From: JBCBCP01 sp039817385
GTDB lineage: Bacteria > Pseudomonadota > Alphaproteobacteria > Rhodobacterales > Rhodobacteraceae
DNA length: 64,000 nucleotides
Direction of reading: 5' to 3'
Assembly (NCBI GenBank): GCA_039817385.1
Contig: JBCBVY010000002.1
Coordinates: forward strand, 434,001 to 498,000
Position numbers and translations under genes: made by a program. The notes under the pieces were generated by a model. That model did no database searches, had not been told where the DNA came from, and saw only the letters and a program-made list of their open reading frames with translations. Numbering within the stretch: the stretch's first letter is position 1; every line of letters begins with the position of its first letter. This document shows, in pieces, positions 60,284 to 64,000 of this stretch.

Positions 60284-60829
60284 TTAGCGTGTCAGCGCCT
60301 TTACCATCAGCGCGTCGTATTTGGCCGCCAGGTCCTGCTGCCGCTCCTCGGGCAGATCAGGTGACAACAGGATCATCCCGCTAAAGGCCGCATATTCGAA
60401 GAAGGCGAGGTCTTGCGCCTCTTCCGGTGGCAGCCCGAACCGGTTGGAATAGAGGCGGGACAGGACGTCCAGCCGGTGCTGATCGGCGGTTTTCACTATT
60501 TCATCGATAGACGGATACCGGCGGGCGAGTTCGCGGATGCCAAGCTCCAGCCGGTAGTCGATGGTGAGGGCGGCGGCGGTCAATGCCTCTGCCGTGCCGC
60601 CTTTTGCATGTTCCGCGGCGATGTTTTCCGTCTGCCGTGCCTTCCACTGCTCCGCCAGCGCCGCAAGGAACGTCGGGTGGTCTTCAAAGTGATAATAGAA
60701 TGAACCGCGGGTCAGCCCCGCCGCCGCACAGATGGCTTCGAGCTTGACCGCCTCGGCGCCGCCCTCCGACAGGCGGCTCAGGCCGAGATCGACCCAATCC
60801 TCCGCCCGGAACCTGCGCTTGCCGCTCAT
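60284..60829 (-). CDS. TetR family transcriptional regulator
   Basis: A 181-aa protein from ATG 60829 (MSGKRRFRAEDWV). The HTH is in EAICAAAGLTRGSFYYHFEDH (about residues 32-52), the hallmark of TetR. A ligand domain follows. Overlaps the upstream membrane gene by 4 bp, so the pair is one message. Probable repressor of the symmetric site at 61216-61261. Confidence 0.9.
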   Translation of the reverse strand: MSGKRRFRAEDWVDLGLSRLSEGGAEAVKLEAICAAAGLTRGSFYYHFEDHPTFLAALAEQWKARQTENIAAEHAKGGTAEALTAAALTIDYRLELGIRELARRYPSIDEIVKTADQHRLDVLSRLYSNRFGLPPEEAQDLAFFEYAAFSGMILLSPDLPEERQQDLAAKYDALMVKALTR

Positions 60830-61197
60830 GCCAGCAGCCCGGCAAGGCCAAGCGCGGCGACCGGCACAAAAAGCCAGCCCTGCGGCGTGACAAGGTGGTT
60901 GCCGCGCCGCGCCGCGACCAGTCCGACCCCGACAATGGCGAACCCGCCGGACAAGACGAGGCCCGCGATTGCATAGGCCATATCGGCGGTGAACGCGGCC
61001 AACAGGAAAAAGCCCGCGATGCTGGCAATCGCGACGCTGGTGAAATGCCAGCAAAGGTACTGCGTCTCGCGCACATCCTCGGCAAGGTCCGGTGCCGCGA
61101 GCAAGGGCGCGGCGATGTCCCGCCCCCCGGCGATCAGGTGCACGCAAAGCCAGAACGCTGCCAAAACGCCAGCAGCAGTGAACATCCAAAACGCCAT
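60826..61197 (-). CDS. Small four-helix membrane protein
   Basis: A 123-aa protein with four helices (about 1-22, 47-67, 72-94, 103-123). No family recognised. It precedes tetR by overlap and faces a divergent CxxC protein across a symmetric operator-like region. Confidence 0.75.
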   Translation of the reverse strand: MAFWMFTAAGVLAAFWLCVHLIAGGRDIAAPLLAAPDLAEDVRETQYLCWHFTSVAIASIAGFFLLAAFTADMAYAIAGLVLSGGFAIVGVGLVAARRGNHLVTPQGWLFVPVAALGLAGLLA

Positions 61198-61215
61198 GAT
61201 GATTCCTTTCTTTTA

Positions 61216-61261
61216 CATACCTTATTGTATGTTTCTGCGCTCTTGTATACAAAAAGGTATG
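61216..61261. promoter_or_regulatory. Symmetric operator-like region for the TetR regulator
   Basis: CATACCTT (61216-61223) and AAGGTATG (61254-61261) are perfect inverted arms across the divergent promoter, with TTGTATACAA (61243-61252) and TTGTATG inside. This symmetry fits a TetR dimer site, and the region lies in the 84-bp gap between the membrane gene and the CxxC protein. Confidence 0.6.
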
Positions 61262-61281
61262 GTCTTTAGGAGATGATCGTC

Positions 61282-61815
61282 ATGTTTATCCAACGCGCAT
61301 GCGCAGCCATGATAGGACGCGCCGAAGAGCGGCTTGGTGTGGCGCTGGACTATGTGCGCGAAATTGCGGCCACCGATTTGGGGCTGCTGCTGCGGTACAA
61401 CAAAATATTCGGGTTTCTTGATCCGGTCCGCAAAGTGCCGCCAGCCGCCTACCACACCGCGCGTTTGCGTGGGGCCGTCGCAGCCGATTGCGGCACCTGC
61501 GTCACTGCAGAGATCAACCTCGCGGGATTGGCCGGACTGCCCGAGGCTCTGGTCGATCAGGTCCTGTCCGGCCACTATGATGCGCTGCCCGAAGACCTCG
61601 CCGCCGTGGCGCGTTTGGCAGACAGTGTCGTGGGCCGCCGCGAAGACGATGCGGAGAGCCGGGACGCGGTTCGGACACACTTTGGCGCGGCCGGTCTGAT
61701 CGAGCTCAGCTTTGCAATGAACGGCGCGGCGCTGCTGCCGGGGATCAAACGTGCGATGGGCTACGCCACCGCCTGCGATCTGGACGGTGCTCGCCGCGCC
61801 GCAAAGGCGCGGTAA
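61282..61815 (+). CDS. CxxC protein of the carboxymuconolactone decarboxylase/AhpD type
   Basis: A 177-aa protein from ATG 61282; ATG 61273 has no room for a ribosome site (AGGAG abuts it), while it is well placed for 61282. DCGTCVTAEIN resembles the AhpD-type CxxC-xxx motif, with an E/N rather than the usual histidine afterward. Members are antioxidant or decarboxylase proteins. Divergent from the TetR pair. Confidence 0.75.
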   Translation: MFIQRACAAMIGRAEERLGVALDYVREIAATDLGLLLRYNKIFGFLDPVRKVPPAAYHTARLRGAVAADCGTCVTAEINLAGLAGLPEALVDQVLSGHYDALPEDLAAVARLADSVVGRREDDAESRDAVRTHFGAAGLIELSFAMNGAALLPGIKRAMGYATACDLDGARRAAKAR

Positions 61816-61824
61816 GGCCTTCGC

Positions 61825-62637
61825 CTAGAGCCGCGCCCGCTGGAAGTGCATCGCGTCCTTGCCCCAGAGGCGCAGGGCCGGCAGCCATTCGTGCTGTTCC
61901 ATGATGTCGAGGAACGGCTGGTATTCCGCGCCGCAGAACAGCGCTTGCGGACATTCCATACGCAGCCCGTTCGGCTCAGCGTAAAAGTCGATGGCGCAGC
62001 CATAGGCGTGCATCGACCAGCGGTTGCTGCCGCGCATCTTTCGGTGGTTGTAGGCCCCGGCGTAGCGGTCGATGCCCAGGCGCGCCATCTCCGCCTCGCC
62101 GTAATGGGCGCGCACGGCGATCAGTGCCGCCTCGAGGCCCGCCGCGCAGTCGCGGTGCACGCGGATCTTGTTGGTGCGCTGGCGCAGGTTCCAGTCGATT
62201 CGCAGCTTGAAGGGCAGCTGGATCGTCACAAGGCAGCTTTCGATCTGGGCACCCGGTGCCCCGTAGACGGACCCGACCTGCGCCTGCGTCGGGATGTTGC
62301 CGGAGGGGGTAAAGCTGGGCGACGGGGTCCGGTCGATCTCTTCGGGCCTGCCATTGCTCGCGCGAAAGAGAAAGGCGTTCAGCGCCTCGGTTGTATTCAC
62401 ACCGATCCAGCCGTCGACAAAGCCCGCGTGATGGCCCAGTTGGTTCAGGCAAGCCTGCGCAACCGCTGCGCGGCGGCGGGCCGTTGTCGTTGTGGTGTGG
62501 TCAAAGGTGTAGGCCGCGGCGTGGCGCGCCTCAACCGCTTGCATGGCCGCTTCGGACAATGGGCCAATCGCGCCGTCGATCCCGCCGGAATAGTCGCCGG
62601 TTGCTGCCATGAGCATCTGCAAATGTCTTGGGTCCAT
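61825..62637 (-). CDS. M15-type peptidase-like protein (VanY/extensin-like)
   Basis: A 270-aa protein without an evident signal peptide. The C-terminal half has SMHAYGCAIDFYAE and KDAMHFQ, the metal motifs SxHxxGxAxD and HxH-like of M15 D,D-carboxypeptidases. The N-terminal ~70 residues with GYIDGAIGPLSEAAM-like sequence look like a peptidoglycan-binding domain. Could be a phage-type endolysin, but no phage genes are nearby. Confidence 0.75.
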   Translation of the reverse strand: MDPRHLQMLMAATGDYSGGIDGAIGPLSEAAMQAVEARHAAAYTFDHTTTTTARRRAAVAQACLNQLGHHAGFVDGWIGVNTTEALNAFLFRASNGRPEEIDRTPSPSFTPSGNIPTQAQVGSVYGAPGAQIESCLVTIQLPFKLRIDWNLRQRTNKIRVHRDCAAGLEAALIAVRAHYGEAEMARLGIDRYAGAYNHRKMRGSNRWSMHAYGCAIDFYAEPNGLRMECPQALFCGAEYQPFLDIMEQHEWLPALRLWGKDAMHFQRARL

Positions 62638-62745
62638 AACGGTCCCTCCCTGAATTATGCGTCACAAAAGAGCCAAGGCCGGAAAATCAGGCGGCCGGGC
62701 ATAGGTGGGATACACCAAAACGCTCTGCGCGTCTGCAACTTGTGG

Positions 62746-63192
62746 TTACAGGCGCCGGAGCCATGCGTTGATCGTGTCCACGGCGCGGCGCGGGGCGTTG
62801 CCGCCTTCATGCGCCTCAACCAGTGGGATACGGCCATCCGCGACGACAAGCACGGGGCGAGCGGTGTCGCGGATTTCTTCTAGCGCGGCTTCGGTGACCT
62901 CGTGCAGCGGAATGACCTGTGCTTTGTACCGTGTAAGCGTCCGGCGTTGCAGCGTGACGGTGCCGGCGGCTGCGTCAAAGATCGCCTGGTTTCGCTTGAT
63001 GCACAGCGCGAACAGCGCGAGCGGAATGCCTGCCCCGGCAAGGACCGTCCAGAGCCCCGCCGTTTCCCCCGCCGCCATCAGTGTCAGCCCCGCCGCCGCG
63101 CAGGCGATGATGCACACGATGAGCCCGCCCCCGAGCAGCCAGGGCGCGTGGGTGAGGATCAGTTGGCTGGGCAGGTTGCGCACCACCGTCAT
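62746..63192 (-). CDS. Membrane protein with two helices
   Basis: A 148-aa protein from ATG 63192 (MTVVRNLPSQL). Two close helices (about 17-38 and 42-63) are followed by a soluble beta-rich part (VTLQRRTLTRYKAQVIPL). No family is recognised. Separate from its neighbours by 100 bp or more on both sides. Confidence 0.7.
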   Translation of the reverse strand: MTVVRNLPSQLILTHAPWLLGGGLIVCIIACAAAGLTLMAAGETAGLWTVLAGAGIPLALFALCIKRNQAIFDAAAGTVTLQRRTLTRYKAQVIPLHEVTEAALEEIRDTARPVLVVADGRIPLVEAHEGGNAPRRAVDTINAWLRRL

Positions 63193-63241
63193 GCGGCAAG
63201 GCTGGCAAGCGCCTGCGCTTTTGGCAAGTTGCGGGACGCTC

Positions 63242-63268
63242 CGCGGGGAGTTTATTTTGCCAAGTGAA
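63242..63268. repeat. Dispersed GGGGAGTTTATTTTGCCAAGTGAAG element
   Basis: Tail CGGGGAGTTTATTTTGCC then AAGTGAAG, shared with 55046-55073. It sits between azoR and the membrane protein gene, just after the azoR stop. Confidence 0.65.
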
Positions 63269-63299
63269 GGGGGCAGGCCCGCGCCAGCCCCCTGTTTGC

Positions 63300-63872
63300 T
63301 CAGGCGGCGAGCTTTTCGATCTGCGCTTCGGCGGCAGCGATGGCCGCATCCTGCTGGGCCATCAGGCGGTCTGCGGCGACGATCTCGACATCGGTGATGC
63401 CGATGAACCCCATGATGTGTTTCATGTAGCCCGAGGCGAAGTCGATGTCGGAGCCGACCGGCGTGCCGCCCGTGGCCACGGCGAGGATCGCGCGCTTGCC
63501 GTTCAGCAGGCCAACGGGGCCGTTTTCGGTGTAGCGGAAGGTCAGCCCGGCGCGGGCGATCAGGTCGATCCACGCCTTCAGCGCCGCGGGCACGCCGAAA
63601 TTGTAGACCGGCACGCCGATGACGATGGTGTCCGCGGCCTTGATCTCCTCGATCAGCGTGTCGGACAGGGCAAGGCGGCCTTGCGCTTCGGCGTCGCGCT
63701 GATCGACGGGGGTGAAGTTGGCACCCAGCCAGGCCTCGTCGATCTGCGGCAGCGCATGCGCGAGGTCGCGGCGGATGACGTCGCCGCCGATTTTGTCCAC
63801 GATCTGCTGGCTCAACTGGCGGGAGACGGACCCGGCAGTGCGGGCTGAGGCGTCGATGTGAAGGGTAGTCAT
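63300..63872 (-). CDS. azoR: FMN-dependent NADH-azoreductase
   Basis: A 190-aa flavodoxin-fold enzyme from ATG 63872 (MTTLHIDASARTAGSVSR). Family segments VPVYNFGVPAALKAWIDLIARAG and the FMN-contacting SARTAGS are clear. It reduces quinones and azo dyes. Divergent from the LysR-type gene that starts at the window's end, which may regulate it. Confidence 0.92.
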   Translation of the reverse strand: MTTLHIDASARTAGSVSRQLSQQIVDKIGGDVIRRDLAHALPQIDEAWLGANFTPVDQRDAEAQGRLALSDTLIEEIKAADTIVIGVPVYNFGVPAALKAWIDLIARAGLTFRYTENGPVGLLNGKRAILAVATGGTPVGSDIDFASGYMKHIMGFIGITDVEIVAADRLMAQQDAAIAAAEAQIEKLAA

Positions 63873-63986
63873 GTCTGGGCTCCTGATGTGCGGAATGTCT
63901 CTGGTGTCCAAGACTTGGGCGTTGCAAATTCGAACGCAATTGGCGATCGTGCGCAGCAACTGTCCATTTTTGCACAGGAGCAGACG

Positions 63987-64000
63987 GTGGAAAACTGGGA
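63987..64000 (+). CDS. Probable LysR family regulator, first codons only
   Basis: Starting at GTG 63987, with AGGAG 6 bp upstream, the frame reads V-E-N-W, which matches the MENWD opening of many LysR regulators. The gene runs off the window. Its divergence from azoR is the usual arrangement for a local regulator. Confidence 0.45.

Noticed and set aside
61825..62637. Prophage or gene transfer agent lysis gene
   Set aside because: M15-like domain is suggestive, but no phage structural, integrase or holin genes are nearby.

Overview
The window is a high-GC, gene-dense chromosomal segment from an alphaproteobacterium. Gene content points to the order Rhodobacterales (Roseobacter/Rhodobacter group): a ccoGHIS cbb3-oxidase assembly cluster, the division regulator MipZ, DUF2783 and DUF2165 proteins, an ffh-GNAT-aroQ-rpsP-rimM-trmD-rplS-rpmE block, and short dispersed palindromes of the kind common in this group. 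No species can be named from the sequence alone.

Layout. 1-3117: end of ccoG, then ccoH, ccoI and ccoS (maturation and copper supply of cbb3 cytochrome oxidase). 3120-10158: a D-Ala-D-Ala carboxypeptidase with a SPOR domain, a HAD hydrolase, clpS, an RsmC-like methyltransferase, an SDR protein lacking its catalytic lysine, hemF, a GNAT and a fatty acid desaturase. 10249-12325: divergent hemC and hemE. 12362-12693: a CAU-anticodon tRNA followed by tandem copies of its own 3' end and nested palindromes. 12810-21610: a probable methylated-amine catabolic locus (MmgE/PrpD-like, MttB-like, dimethylglycine-dehydrogenase-like, TRAP transporter). 21700-30977: aerobic CoA-dependent aromatic degradation (feruloyl-CoA synthetase-like, benzoate-CoA ligase, alpha/beta hydrolase, boxC, boxB, a flavodoxin-like gene where a BoxB reductase might be expected, boxR, and a detached 3-hydroxyacyl-CoA dehydrogenase C-terminal domain). 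30981-38705: a compact unassigned catabolic operon (glutamine amidotransferase-like, creatininase-like, amidohydrolase, FAD oxidase, TauD-like dioxygenase, Tat-exported binding protein) with a divergent RidA-like gene. 38739-45227: homogentisate degradation (hmgA, fahA, flavin monooxygenase, accessory genes, divergent marR).

45224-59616 holds the housekeeping block: mipZ, a compositionally foreign zinc-ribbon gene (46271-47488), then, read on the minus strand, ffh, six tandem GNAT genes, chorismate mutase, rpsP, a 46-aa protein, rimM, three paralogous sulfotransferase-like genes, trmD, an RTX-repeat protein, rplS and rpmE. Nearly all coding junctions from ffh to trmD are 4-bp ATGA overlaps; the exceptions are the aroQ-rpsP and rpsP boundaries. 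59845-64000 contains small accessory genes (DUF1801-like, a TetR/membrane pair with a divergent CxxC protein, an M15 peptidase-like protein, azoR) and the first codons of a probable LysR regulator.

The observations most worth following are the tRNA-tail tandem repeats, the sulfotransferase triplet and GNAT sextet built into the translation operon, the flavodoxin and BoxR-type operator sites of the box cluster, the unassigned operon at 31.5-38.2 kb, and the foreign zinc-ribbon gene.
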